A stretch of 64,000 bases of DNA from NCBI RefSeq assembly GCF_021730395.1, contig NC_069378.1, forward strand, positions 46,203,001-46,267,000, in the 5' to 3' direction. This DNA is from Mercenaria mercenaria. Its lineage: Eukaryota > Mollusca > Bivalvia > Venerida > Veneridae. A model generated the notes under the pieces. It did not search any database. It was not told the origin of the DNA and saw only the letters and a list, made by a program, of their open reading frames with translations. The position numbers and the translations under genes were made by a program. Of this stretch, positions 10,365 to 22,239 are shown piece by piece. Within the stretch, counting starts at the first letter, position 1. Every line of letters starts with the position of its first letter.

Positions 10365-11080
10365 GCTTTGCTTAAATAACCGGAGGATTATAAATCAACT
10401 AGGTTATTTTACACAATAATATTTAAAAACAGCATACTATTATGTCCTAAAATAAAGCATGTACATTAATTCAAATAACTAATGTACTGTTTCACTTTTC
10501 ACTCATATAAAATCGCTATAATTTATAAAATTAATTTTAAGAAGAAAAATATGAAGCTGCCTTTTTTTTGGTAAAACTCTACATTAAACATTTTGGTAAC
10601 GATTAAAGCATTTTTCCGAACATGGTTACTTCCCTTCCATTAAATTGTCGGACAAATCGATGGATTTTCTCATTCAAAAGTTGTAATTTGATAATGGCCT
10701 TCGCCATTTTTATCAAGATTAAACTCTGCTGCTGTAGATTCACCAAGTAAACGTTAGTGCTGGTCGTAAATATTCACTATTCTTATATAAAAAAAAATGA
10801 AACGAAATCAATGACCTAATTGCCGCTAGGCTACCTTGCGAGGTTCGTGTTACATATACGTTATCCAGTTCATCATAGGCAATTTTAGCTGAATCATGAA
10901 GATACTAAATCAAATAAATCAGACGACACTGTTAATATGGTACTGTAGAAAGATATGGAAAGACGTCTAGTGGGAAAAGTCACATTCAAAGAGCGCAGTC
11001 CATGAAAATATGGTTATATGTAGGCCTACATATTTGCATACCGACGAAGTACGTGTATACACAGATGAATACAATCATAA
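10365..11080 (-). promoter_or_regulatory. Upstream flank of U1 copy 1, shared with copy 2
   Basis: This is the 5' side of the minus-strand U1. A block whose plus-strand text is TATAAATCAACTAGGTT lies about 26-43 bp from the RNA start; it recurs at the same place beside copy 2 and in blurred form beside copy 3. The whole flank to about 11060 is shared with copy 2, for example the segment containing CTAGGCTACCTTGCGAGG near 10828. snRNA genes use a proximal sequence element near -55; the conserved block is a candidate, but the clam consensus is unknown to me. Confidence 0.5.
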
Positions 11081-12904
11081 GGCCAGTATTTTTTTATCTT
11101 TAGTTTTACCGACCCACCGACCCTAAAATTTGGGAAAGTGAAAAAAAACAAAAAAAGATTTCAGAAAAAAATCGAAGTGTCAAAAAATGATGCACACACG
11201 AGTGATCCGCCAACTGACCATAATTAAAACGGTACCTGCACGTTAAACGTGCGGCTTTTATACCAACAGTACGTCCAAAATGAGATGTCAGTTTTTCGTG
11301 CAACAAAAAGCACATCGATACGAACACCGTGTCCGTTTATCCGCGCCCAGCGATCGGCGGACACGTTGTGTCGTGGTGTGCAATCGCGGTGATTCTCTGT
11401 GTATATAACATCTAATTAAATAACCCCGCTTTTCATTGTAGAAAGATAATTTTGCTCCCATATTTTGTTTCTGTTTTCAGGTAAATACTAAGCTTATAAG
11501 ATGTGTAATTATAAACCTTTTAGTTTCCTTTGTTTATGTTTATAATTCTATGTAAATTGTTAAAACGTCCACTAACAATTACTTCTAACATAACATGTTG
11601 AATAAATGTTTTTACTCAGCTCCGTTGCAATTAAACTGCCTAATTCTTTCTTTCGTTTAGCATGTTTGCCCATTTCACATGTTGCAAAACTATTTGGTAA
11701 GTTACTTATAATTAATAAGTTTCATGTTGGTTAATAAGTGCTAATTAGATAATAATTTGTCGGTGCCCGTTCAATATGGCCCATACGTTTGTTATCAATA
11801 AAGAGTAATTAAATTTTTGACTGTTTTCGAGTAAAAACTTATTTGCAGTTTCAAAACAGTTCATATTAACTTCAACTCGTAAAAGTTGTTCCATATTTTG
11901 ATCAATTTCATTTTTACTTGTAGTCCCGTTTATTTTTATTTTGCACTGATTTATTATCGTAAGGCAGTGGCTACGATTACGGTACCGTATTATTATTATC
12001 GTAATGTTTACAATGAATTAAGGGATAAATGAAATGTAACGAAGCAATTATTGTTTTCTATTTCAGGTACAGTCACAAACTACTAGAAAGAAACAAGAAA
12101 TAAAGTTTCGGAGCATGACGCGTTAGTGGCTAGTAATACGGTCCCGCACGGTACTAAAGCTAGTCATACGTGAGGCACGTTCAGCTAGACCGTCGTGTTT
12201 GGACTATATGAGTAGTTTTGATAATGCTTTTGGTTTCAAATAACTGTATAAAAAGAAGTTTATTTTCAAACAGTGATAATCACATACTACTAGATTTTTG
12301 GCCGTCGTGTGGGACCGTTCACTAAAGGATGTTTTAATGCCACTTATAAATATGTATTATTTCCACATGGTGTATAATAAATAATGAAAGCGTAAAATAA
12401 TTGTTATCTATGCTTACGGGAAGAAACTTTCAACAAGAGTGAAAATTACAGCACAACACCAGAGGAGGGAAGGAGCAGAAAACAAAAATCGGCCTTCTAT
12501 ATCTTTTTTATTTCCCTTTTATTCTATACACAATTTAACAGAATATAACATTTATTAGGAAGCACAAACAATTTAAACAAAAAAAGCCAAGAATGCTTTG
12601 CAATAGACAGAAAAACATTGGTTATGTTGCGTTCTCATAAAAATTATAATGCTTCCATTTAATTTTATATCTTTAGTTCTTATTCATAAGATGTACATAG
12701 ATTTAAACGATACCAACAATTGAAGTTTATTTATATAAAATACAGACAGACAGGCATACATATTCTATAAACCGTCATGTGATAATCACAGATATTATGT
12801 GACAAATATACCTTCAGTTGTTAAAACAAAACAGTGTATTGTATTTATTTTTTGCTGCTGTTCCCCTTAGCCTATTACACAGACCAAACTTTATGAAAAA
12901 GATC

Positions 12905-12993
12905 ACATATCGAGGGTTCGACGCAATAAGGGCGTATCTACATATAATAATTATATGTAGATACGCCCTTGTTGCGTTGAACCCTTGATATGT
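12905..12993. repeat. 89-bp near-perfect hairpin palindrome
   Basis: Two 44-bp arms pair with only three mismatches (left ACATATCGAGGGTTCGACGC, right GCGTTGAACCCTTGATATGT; the middle is GGCGTATCTACATATAAT and its complement). All three mismatches are transitions. It has almost no loop. It is probably a tiny foldback element inside the Harbinger-like insertion; no target duplication is evident. Confidence 0.85.
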
Positions 12994-13069
12994 TTTTTTA
13001 CAAATATGCAAATATCTTAATTTTGCCGAAAATAATACAGAATGGGGAATAAACAACTTTTGTCATATA

Positions 13070-13306
13070 TGAGCCGTGCCATGAGAAAACCAACATAGTG
13101 GGTTTGCGACGAGCATGGATCCAGACCAGCCTGCGCATCCGCGCAGTCTGGTCAGGATCCATGCTGTTCGCTAACAGTTTCTCTAATTGTAATAGGTATT
13201 GATAGCGAACAGCATGGATCCTGACCAGACTGCGCGGATGCGCAGGCTGGTCTGGATCCATGCTGGTCGCAAACCGACTATGTTGGTTTTCCCATGGCGC
13301 GGCTCA
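13070..13306. mobile_element. Palindromic MITE (family P1), copy 2
   Basis: A clean 237-bp copy with ends TGAGCCGTGCCATGAGAAAA and its complement ..CCATGGCGCGGCTCA. Flanking TATA..TAT is compatible with a TA-type target. It is very similar to the copy at 1168-1404. It lies inside the 3.46-kb Harbinger-like element, so it inserted later. Confidence 0.8.
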
Positions 13307-14546
13307 TATGAATTATATGATGAACACAAAATAATCTGTTAGCACTATCAATACACAGGTCTTTGTATTATATGATGCTATAGATATATTATGACATGTA
13401 ATGCTAATAAAATTATGTAATTAACAAAACAAACATTAAATTGTAAGTTCTTGCTTCCGAGGCTCGTATACAGCTTTCTTCTTGTCCTGAAAAAAAGCAG
13501 ATAAAATTTATATTTTTAATACAGATGTATGTTACACATTAATAGTTTCTTGAAATTCGACATGTCATGTGATAGAATTCGATTAATGTTATCTCAGACA
13601 TGTAGACATGCATCGAAATGTTTAAATGGTTGATTGCTTTGTTTATATAAAAGTGAATACCACTGTTTCCTGAGCAAAAACTTTTAATTCTGATATTCTA
13701 TATTGTACTAAAATTATATTTCAAAATTCTTTTTGATAGTTACATTAGCAAATAAATTCGTAACAAATTAACAAGTTATTTAAAAATTATTGATTTTAAC
13801 TGGTAACTTACCTCTTAAATAGTTATCAAATTCCATACAAACTGTGAACGAAGATTAATTGGTAGGGTGTTAAATAACGTTATCGTATTAAAATTTTTGT
13901 TAGTAAACAACAGAAGTTTGCAACGAACATACAAACTGAAAAGTGAACTCTAAATAAAACAACTGAATTCACAGGTTTTATTGTTTTTTAGCACAGTCTC
14001 ATCGTATACGCTTCTTGTAAAGTGCTCTACCTGCAAAATACGAAAAGTCTCCAAAATCAACTAGCAGACAAAACATTGAAACTGAAAAATTACGATTTTA
14101 AATTTAATGTTATCTCTATATATATTTCCTTTCATTTTTGGATAAAATAAAAATGGAAAATTTTAAAACAATCTTGAAAACTGCGATTCACCGCGATTTC
14201 ACGGCGAAAACAGCGTGGCGGGGCGAGCACCGTGTCTGGACACGCTGTGTGTCCATTGGGACTTTTCATTTGGCCCGTACTGTAAATCAAAAAAAAATTA
14301 AAAGTGAGAAAAATAAAACTATAACGACTGTCTGTAACTTTTATCCGCCAACTTGTTTTACAAGTTTGATTCAATAATCGTCAAATAATTTGGTAAGAGT
14401 GTTGTCTTATTAGTGGTTTCAGTTTAGGTCGAGATTTTGCAAAAATACTTTACAATCGAGATTTTTTTTTTAAAAATTTTCCCGCCGCCGACCCTATCTT
14501 TTTCCAAAAAAAACGGTAAAACTAATAATAAAAAATACTGGCCTAA

Positions 14547-15410
14547 AGAAAAAGAAGTACAAAGCGGGCACGGCCTTGGAATAGTCTGATCAAAATGCGC
14601 CGAGGAAAGCACTCGCTCTTCTGTCTTTGACGCTTTTTATTACAAACAATGATTTACTCCGTGCACATGGTATCAAAGTTGCGTTAGGAGATATGTTAAT
14701 TGCATAAGTTTTAACTAGTTTGTTATCTTATCAGAAATTTGATACATATATTACCATTAAAATAGTTACACGTAAAATCTCAATCTGTCGTCCTTATTTC
14801 GGTAATCATTATACATGTAGCATGTTTTTCGTTCAAAATTTTGGAAAAAGAAATTTTCACCGATTAAAAGTGACGAATTTTTTCAATTAAAAGCGTGCTG
14901 TTTTGTCCATTTCTCTATTACCCTTCATTCCGTTGCTGTATATCTTCAAATATGACCACTTACATCGTTTGTTTGTGACGTAGAAATAAACTTGGCCGAA
15001 AAAATATATCATGAGCTAGATAATTTTGAGACAAATATGAAAATCAAGATTCTTTGCCCTGTTTTAATTTTACAAACGTTACGAAAATAACCTATCAATT
15101 ACGTCATTCTGGCTTCTGCTGACAATATAGGTTTTTAATCCAACTGAATTCAGTATTGTACTCAACATTAAAATACTAGAACCTCTTTATTTCACACCAT
15201 AAAAAGATAGACGTGAAACAAAAATTCAAGCATTTTAAATGACAAACACGTTCTTCTGTTAACATTTCCAACTTTTGCTCCCAGTGAGCACTAAAAAAAT
15301 GTCGAAAACAACTTTTCATGAAATTTTAAAACGAAATCATTCATCATCACTAAGATTCAATATTCAAGAAGTTTACACAAGGGACGTTCAAATTAAATCA
15401 TTGTTTTTTG
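14547..15410. repeat. Distal part of U1 repeat unit A
   Basis: This stretch continues the 10.2-11.08 kb unit after the TAA-flanked insertion. It matches 16360-16900 and then 18620-18850: the shared text includes GGCCTTGGA, GAGGAAAGCACTCG-like, ATATGTTAATTGCATAAG, TCTCAATCTGTCGTCC and ATGACCACTTACATCG. Without the insertion, unit A measures about 1.75 kb from U1 to U1. No coding signal. Confidence 0.7.
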
Positions 15411-15412
15411 TT

Positions 15413-15580
15413 TAGGGATAGCCCCCAAAAACGAAATTTCCCCCCCCAAATAAATTGCGTCCCCGGGGTAACCCACTTTGGGGGTATCGCAGGCGTCACC
15501 CAACCAAAAGTGCAAGGGAAGGGCCTTTCCGGGGGAAACCCCGCCTTCTGATCACGGTGTTCCCTGTACCAGGTAAGTAT
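15413..15580 (-). ncRNA. U1 snRNA copy 2, blurred sequence
   Basis: Same orientation as copy 1. The 5' end is intact on the reverse strand (ATACTTACCTGGTACAGGGA), TGATCAGAAGG and the stem-loop III region are recognisable, but the 3' half is smeared into C and A runs. Stem-loop I again lacks the standard GATCACGAAG. The damage resembles the base-smearing of this whole region, so I cannot say whether the genomic copy is intact or a pseudogene. Confidence 0.7.
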
Positions 15581-16913
15581 GTTTATTTTCGTAACGGGCG
15601 TTTTATAAATCAACTAGGTTTTTTTAAAACGTTAAATTTTAAAAAATTTGCATCCCAATATGTCCTAATAAAACCCTTTTTTAAATTTATTCAAAAAACC
15701 ATCTTACTATTTCACTCTTCGCAAAAATTCAATAACAATAATTTAAAAAAAATTTAAAATTTTAAGAAAAAAAAAAAATGAACCTGAAACTATTTTTTGG
15801 AAAAAACTTTTACATTAAAAACATTTTGGAAACGTTTAAAAGCTTTTTTTTCCGAACGGTTACTTCCCCTTCCATTAAATTTTTTTGGGACAAATCGAGG
15901 TTTTTTATAAAATTAAAAATTTTATTAGATAATCTTTTAAATTTTTGGGTAAAAAAAAGGGGCCTTTTTACCAAGATTAAACTTGCTGCTGTAGATCCAC
16001 CAAGTAAACGTAGTGCTGGTCGTAAATATTTACTATTTTTTATATATATAAAAAATGAAACAAAATCAATGAATTAATTGCCGTTTCAGCCCGTACCCTA
16101 GGCTACCTTGCGAGGTTCGTGTTACATATACGTTATCCAGTTCATCATAGGCAATTTTAGCTGAATCATGAAGATACTAAATTAATAAATCAGAGGGGCA
16201 CGTTAATAGGGTTTACTGAAAGAAAGATAGGGAAAGAGCCCTATTTGGGAAAAGTCCATTCAAAGAGCGAAAGCCCCATGAAAATAGGGTTATATTTTAG
16301 GCCTAAATTTTTTGCATCCCGGGACGAAGTCCCGTGTATACACGATGAATACAAAAATATAAAAAAAGAAGTTTAAAGTGGGGCAGGGCCTTGGATTTTT
16401 CTGGTAAAAAACGCGCCGGGAAAGCACTCGTTTTCCCCGTCTATGACGCTTTTTTTTTACAGAAAATTAATCAGTTACATGAATGGGCGATTTAAACCCC
16501 GTGTACATGGTATAAAAAGTTGCGTTAGAAGATATGTTAATTGCATAAGACTTAAAGTTTTAACTACTTTGCTATCTTATCAGAAATTTGATACATATGC
16601 TACCATTAAGATAGTTCCATGTTAAATCTCAATCTGTCGTCCTTATTTCGGTAGCATAGTATTTCATTGTAGCATGGGGTTCCTTCAAAAAATTGGAAAA
16701 AGTTAAAAGCTAGAACCTTTCTTGAGCACTGCTTAGAGGGGAATTTTCACGGTTTAAAAAACTGGCCCGATTTTTTTTTTCAATTAAAAAGGACGGGAAA
16801 ATTGTCCCCCTTTTCTCTTTTAAACCCCCTTTTCTTTTGCTGATATCTTCAAACATGACCACTTACATCGTTTTTTTTCCCGACGTGGAAAAAAATTTGG
16901 GCCGAAAAAAATA

Positions 16914-18577
16914 TGAGCCGTGCCATGGGGAAAACCCAAACCCAAAAACAAAGCTATTTTTTTGGGTTTGGGAGAATTATTTCTTTTTGAGAAAAAAGTC
17001 CAACCTCACAGGGTAAACCCTTCACTGTGGAAAACATTTTCCAGCGGGAAAACATGTTTCTCTTTAAAACAAATTATATGGTTTTTTTCACTCGCCCCTT
17101 TTTTAAATGATTTTGGGTCCAGAGTAAGGGGAAAGGGACGGGAAAGGGAAAGGGTTTTACCGGATAATAACTTAACCCTTTTAAAATTAGCCCATATTGC
17201 TAAAATTAAAGATTTTGGCAGAGGTCTTCCCTTTTATTAAACTGTCCTTATAAAACAATCCCCGAAACCCGCAATAATATGTTGCCTCTGAAAAACTTTT
17301 TCCTTGTTTGGATACAGGTCTGATTTTTAAGCTGCATTTTCCATGTTTTCATCACAGTTTTATAAAAACCACAGTGTATCCCATGCTTATGCAATACATC
17401 CCCTGATTCTTTAAAGGTACCCCTCTTATACTAGGAAAAGGTAGGGCAATCCCTACCATGTATTACCAAAAAAAGTTTCCCACTACTAAAAGGTTTGAAT
17501 TGCATCCATTTTATTACCACAAAAAGGTTTTGCATGCATACCCTGCTTCCATTTCAAAAAAAGGGAGCAATCCCATACCATGTTTTCTACCAAAAAAAGG
17601 GTATGCATGCTTTCCCTGTTTCCCCACTACAAAAAGGGTTTGCAATCAAAACCATGAAATCTCCCAAAAAAAAGAAAAAAAATTCCACCAAAAGGCTGCA
17701 TGCTTCCCAAGTATCTCCCAAAAAAAGGTATGCATTGATACCTTTTCTTTGTATTTTCTATAAAGCGAGTATGCATGCATACCTTTTCTTGGGGCAAAAT
17801 AAATAGTATGATTCCCATCCCTTTTCCTATAAGCAGGGGTACCTATTCAAAAAGGATCTGGGAAATGCATAGCATACCTTTTCGTTAGATACAGGGTATG
17901 CATGGCATACACTGGGGTTTAATTAAAACTATAGAATACATGGTAATGCAGCTTAAAACGCAACCGTACCAAAAACAAACGTTTTTCATAGCATCCCATT
18001 ATTGGGGGGTTTCGTGTATTTTTTACATAAAAGCCCATTTTAAATTTAAAAAGGAAAGGGGCCCTTTTGCAAAAAATTTTTCTTCAGCAATATGACTTTT
18101 TAAAATTCAGATTACGGTTATTTATCCGGTAACCTTCCCCCCCATCCGCCCCCCGGGTTACTCGGGGACCCCCAAAATTTCTTTTAAACCCAAGGACGGT
18201 AAAAAATTTCCATAAGAAAAATTTGTTTTAATGAGACACTTGTTCCCAGCTCGAAATTTTTCCCAACATTTAAAGGGGTTTTTACATATTTTGGGGTTTT
18301 GGACTTTTTTTCAAAAATTTGAAAATTTAAATTCCAATCTATAAAATAGCTCGTTCATAGGGGTTTTTTGCGACCACATGGGTCCAGACCACCTGCGCAC
18401 CCGGGCCCCGTCGGTCAGGACCCATGCTGTTCGCTAACTTTTTCTCCAATTTCCCAATGGGGTTTTAAAAGCGAACAGCTGGAGCCTGACCAACTGCGCG
18501 GTTTTGCGCAGGCTGGCCCGGGACCCTGCTGGTCGAAAAGGGCCCATATTTTGGGTTTTCTCAGGGCCCACGGCTCT
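16914..18577. mobile_element. P1 MITE (copy 3) split by a 1.4-kb insertion
   Basis: The left end TGAGCCGTGCCATG..GAAAACC stands at 16914. The rest of the element (GCGACCACATGGGTCCAGACC.., blurred) resumes near 18356 and ends ..CACGGCTC at about 18577. Between them lies 1.4 kb of unrelated DNA with a minisatellite. Flanks are ATA and TTAT, and unit A shows the empty site near 15010. Sequence quality is poor here. Confidence 0.55.
17440..17910. repeat. GGTATGCATGCATACC minisatellite
   Basis: Units of about 40 bp contain AAAAGGTATGCATGCATACC or blurred versions of it, spaced by C/A-rich text. TATGCATGCATA is self-complementary. ORFs crossing it (HAYPASISKKG-like, ACFPCFPTTK) are translations of the repeat and not genes. 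Confidence 0.6.
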
Positions 18578-19860
18578 TATTCATTAGAGATTTTTTTTGA
18601 ACAAATTTGAAAACCCAAGGGTTTTTTTTGGCCGTTTTTTAAAATTTTGCAAACGCTACGAAAATAATCTAAAATTTTACGCTTTTTACGCTCTGCTAAA
18701 CAATAGGGGTTTTTATTAACCCAACTAAAATTCAAAATTGTACTCAACTTAAAAATTACTAAAACCTCTTTTTTTTACACCAAAAAAAAAATCCCACGTA
18801 AAAACAAAGTTTCAACTTTTTAAATGAGAAACACTTTTCTTCTTTTAATTTCAAAAAATTACTTGATTTACTTTATTTTTCTTTTTTGAAATAAAAAACT
18901 TTTTTAAAAGGGGAAATTTTTTTCCCAAAAGGGACTTTTTTAAAAGGAATGGGAAGAGTTGCCCCGTCCAATAGGGGAATAGGGAAAAAAAAAAATCGAG
19001 TTTGTGGACTGTACAGACTTCGGATGTTGCTACTATATACACTTAAGAAAATGTAAATGCATTCTAAATCATTTTGATAGCTCTGTCGGCCACGGAATGC
19101 AGACAATAAAAAAAAACATTAAAGGTAGGCAAGAATAATGATCTGACATGCTTGTCTGTGTACGGTATTTTTTTCCCCCAAAACCCTTTTGGGCCCGGGA
19201 AAATGAAAAAAAAAAATCGCTAGTGCTGGGTTTTTTCCATTCCAAGCTCCCCCTTGGGGTTTGAAAAGGCCTGTTTTTCACGGCAGCCCTTTTTAAGATC
19301 CTAATATCCAAAAATTTAAAGTTGGGTGCCCCCTTTTGCAAACTGAAAAATTTAAAGGCACTGTCGGGGAGGACGAGGCACTTTTCGAGAAAGGATACCG
19401 TTTCGATTTTTGAGAAAAAAAACCCTTTTTATAAATTTTTTTCCCAATTTTAAAAGGGGAAAAATTTGGGGTTTTTTTTTTTCACAACATTTTTAAATTA
19501 TTTTTTTTAAATTTTTAATTTTGAAAATTTTTTTAAATTTTTTTTTTTGGCCACTTCGAACCTCTTGATTTATTTGGTGTTCCCGGGTTTTTTACTTTTC
19601 GAAGGAAAATGTTAAAAATTCGGATAAAGTTGTTTTTCTGTAAACCATTTAGATCCAAGTTTAAAATGAATACTGATAAAGGTTTTTATTTTTTATTTCA
19701 TTTTCAAAAAAAATTTGAAATGAAATTGACTTTTAATCTCTAGAAAAACAGAGGTCCGTCCCCCTAGAAAACCCCTAACAGTCTTGTCAAAGAGGAAGGA
19801 CCCGTACCCCTAGACACTTCCAAAAATTAAAAAAAAATTTTTTATAGAAAAAAAATAGGG

Positions 19861-19945
19861 CCTTTAATCTGGGCTTGAACTCGCACCTCATGTTTAAAAT
19901 TCTTTTCCCACTTACCAATTGCGCCCCCGATAAAACCCGAGTTAA
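19861..19945 (-). repeat. tRNA-like fragment (SINE head or tRNA relic)
   Basis: On the reverse strand GCGCAATTGGTAAG resembles a tRNA A box, and GAGGTGCGAGTTCAAGCCC resembles the T-arm with a B box (GTTCAAGCC). The anticodon arm is too blurred to read. It may be the promoter half of a tRNA-derived SINE. The poor base quality prevents a better call. Confidence 0.4.
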
Positions 19946-21295
19946 AAATATCAATTTACTCTAAAATTTGATTTTTCAGCCATATACGATATAACCCAAT
20001 TAAAAAACGTGACCCTTTCCGACACGGTCGAACTTTTTTATGGGGGATGGTTATTTTTTGAATACATGCAGTGGGGGTTAGCTGGCCTCAAAAGTTTGGG
20101 AAAATTGGGGGTAGGGGCCCTTTTTCAGTTGTACGGGGGTGGGGAGACTGCCTAGGCCATGTGGGTTCAGGGGGGGCCTGGGTTTTGGGCATTTTATGAC
20201 AACGTTCTAAAATCCATTTTTTGCTTTTTTTAAAGGGTCCCTAAAAATTTTTGGGCCATTTTTGGGGTTTTTATTTTTCATTTTTTCCAAAATTTAACTC
20301 AAGGCACACCTGCGGCGCTACGCCACAGAGTCATGCACAATTTACCTATATTTTTAAGGGCCTACCCAAACTTTAAAAATATGCTTTTTTTTTACCCAAT
20401 ACAAAAAAAAATTTAAAAAAAACATAACAATACAGGTAGTAAGAAATCCCGGGACGGGGTCAAATAACAATTAAACAGAACTTAAACTAGCTAGTATCAA
20501 CATTTATGTATATTTTTTTGGGGGGTGTCAGGGTTAGTTTTTTGGGAGGTCCTTACTGAAATTTTCGGTCGGCTTCGAATAATTTCAAAATATGTAGGTG
20601 AATTAGTTTTAAATTTCTGGAGGTGTCAGTGTTAGTTTTTTTGGGGCCCCCAGTTTTTAGTTTTGGGGGTGTCAGTGTTAGTTCTGGGGGCCGGGGTCAG
20701 TTAGGAGAAATTCGGGTTTTATTTTCTTTTTACATTTGGGAAATGCTGGACCCCAGTGGTTCTTTGGTTCGAATTAAAGAAAAGGGTTTTTTCTTAAACA
20801 TGAAATTCTAGGTGCGCCTTAATTGTGCCCAAAAAGGGGGGAAAAAGGCATTTGTACCACGCCAAGAAGTTGTCTGAATCTCTTTTACAAAGAGTAAAAA
20901 GGCATTTGCATCACAGTGGCACTATTCCCATAAAAAGTTCGTTTTAAATCTCTTTGTATTTTTTGGGTTTTGAAGCACTTACATCAAACCATTTGCTTGG
21001 TTCATGACTTCAGTTGTTCAATCCTGATGAAACTAAAATTGGGCAAGAGGCAATAGAAAATAAATGAAAAATTCAAAAAAATATACTTAAACAGGATCAG
21101 TCTGCTTTCAAGCTTGGCTTTCTATGTCCGCATTTTTTTTTTTTACAGTGTTTTCTATGCTTGAAATATTTACAAAAAACGAAAAAGGCTGTAGATAGTA
21201 AGGTTTAAGAAAAAAATGCAATAAGTATCAAAATATTTAATGTAAAATTCTTTGCTGACACCCTGTATGTTTTTTCTTCAATTTTTTAAAACACT

Positions 21296-21296
<1 letters not shown>

Positions 21297-21329
<33 letters not shown>
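21297..21329. repeat. Poly-C run of 33 bases
   Basis: An uninterrupted homopolymer inside the low-accuracy block; probably a consensus artefact or collapsed low-complexity tract. Confidence 0.8.
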
Positions 21330-21330
<1 letters not shown>

Positions 21331-21765
21331 TGACCAAGTACCATTTTTTTCAGCATAGTTTATAATAAATTTCTTTCAAAGGCATGTGAAATATTTTGTT
21401 GGTCCTGAGAGGAAAGATGTTTAAAAAGTAAAAATTTTAAAAATTTAAAGTTTATTTTTTCACTAGGGAAAAAAGAATTTAGAAAGTCTACAAGTCTTCT
21501 TTTTTGTTCACAAATTGTAAAATTTAGTCGAATATATCAAGAAAGGTCTTTAACAATTTTTTATTTTGCAATTTTTAGAAATCTAGGGTTTTAGGGCAGT
21601 TTTAACTTAATGGGATAGGCAATCTGAGTAGGAAAAAAATCCCGGGCTTTTTGTGGAAAATTTTTATTGAGCACAGTAACAGGGCAAAAAAGAGTACTTT
21701 TAAAGTATTTTTAACTTATAGCATGATCTGAGATGTGTTTTTTTTGTAAATTTATCTTTCTATTT

Positions 21766-21931
21766 AGGGGGTAGCGCGAACGCAGTCCCCACACTCAAAA
21801 AAAAGGCTTTCCCAGTAACCCACATTTTGGGGGTACGCAGGCTTTTTCCCAACCCAAGTGGGAATGGAAAAGGGCCCTTCCCCTGGAAAAGCCCTTCCCG
21901 ATCACGGTTTTCCCCGTAAACCCGGTAGAAA
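21766..21931 (-). ncRNA. U1 snRNA copy 3, heavily blurred
   Basis: Plus-strand text GTAGCGCGAACGCAGTCCCC, then AGTAACCCACATTT, then CGATCACGG mark the 3' stem-loop, stem-loop III and stem-loop I of a minus-strand U1. The 5' end is distorted (ACTTACCTGG is not readable). The upstream flank matches copies 1 and 2 only to about 22240. Real status unknown because of the local sequence quality. Confidence 0.55.
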
Positions 21932-22239
21932 GCCGTCCTGTCATAACTGAAAGGGTTTTAAACCAACCAGCTTTTTTAACGGTGAGGGGTTTAAAAAAAA
22001 GCATTTCATTATGTCCTAATATTAAAGCTGAGTATTAATTTAAATTGAAAAAATTTTTTCTGTTCTCGTTTTTTCAAATATTCAATAAATTTAATTTATA
22101 AAATTATTTTTAGTTAAAAAGTCCCAAGCGTTTGTTTGAATTTCATTAAAACTCTCCATTAAATTTTTGGGTAACTTTTTTTATTCGGTTATTCAAGCAT
22201 TTAACCGAAAAATGGTTACTTCCCCTTTTATTTAGGTTT

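Larger units (their letters stand above)
11081..14543. mobile_element. 3.46-kb TIR element, PIF/Harbinger-like
   Basis: The ends are inverted repeats: left GGCCAGTATTTTTTTATC and TTAGTTTTACCG, right (reverse complement) GGCCAGTATTTTTTATTA and TTAGTTTTACCG. It is flanked on both sides by TAA (11078-11080 and 14544-14546), the TWA-type 3-bp duplication typical of PIF/Harbinger. The parallel unit at 16.3 kb lacks it, giving the empty site. Subterminal motifs also recur inverted (GATCCGCCAACT near 11204, TATCCGCCAACTTG near 14341; CACCGTGTC near 11325 and 14230). No intact transposase frame is visible. A 16-residue minus-strand terminal-exon-like piece occurs at 13436-13486. It carries a P1 MITE and an 89-bp foldback. 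Confidence 0.7.
15581..18860. repeat. U1 repeat unit B
   Basis: Unit B follows unit A in order: U1, the shared upstream flank to about 16350, then the portion matching 14547-15280. It lacks the 3.46-kb Harbinger-like element but has its own insertion at 16914-18577. Similarity fades near 18860. It is either a true tandem duplication or the second haplotype joined in line. Confidence 0.65.
18861..21765. other. Blurred spacer between U1 copies 2 and 3
   Basis: No gene is recognisable. It contains a tRNA-like stretch (19861-19945), three copies of a GGTGTCAGTGTTAGTT motif near 20524, 20620 and 20666, and a run of 33 C at 21297-21329. The region is within the low-accuracy block, so absence of signal is weak evidence. 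Confidence 0.5.

Noticed and set aside
17458-17818. Lysine/phenylalanine-rich ORFs on both strands near 17.5 kb
   Set aside because: They translate a minisatellite within the low-accuracy block.
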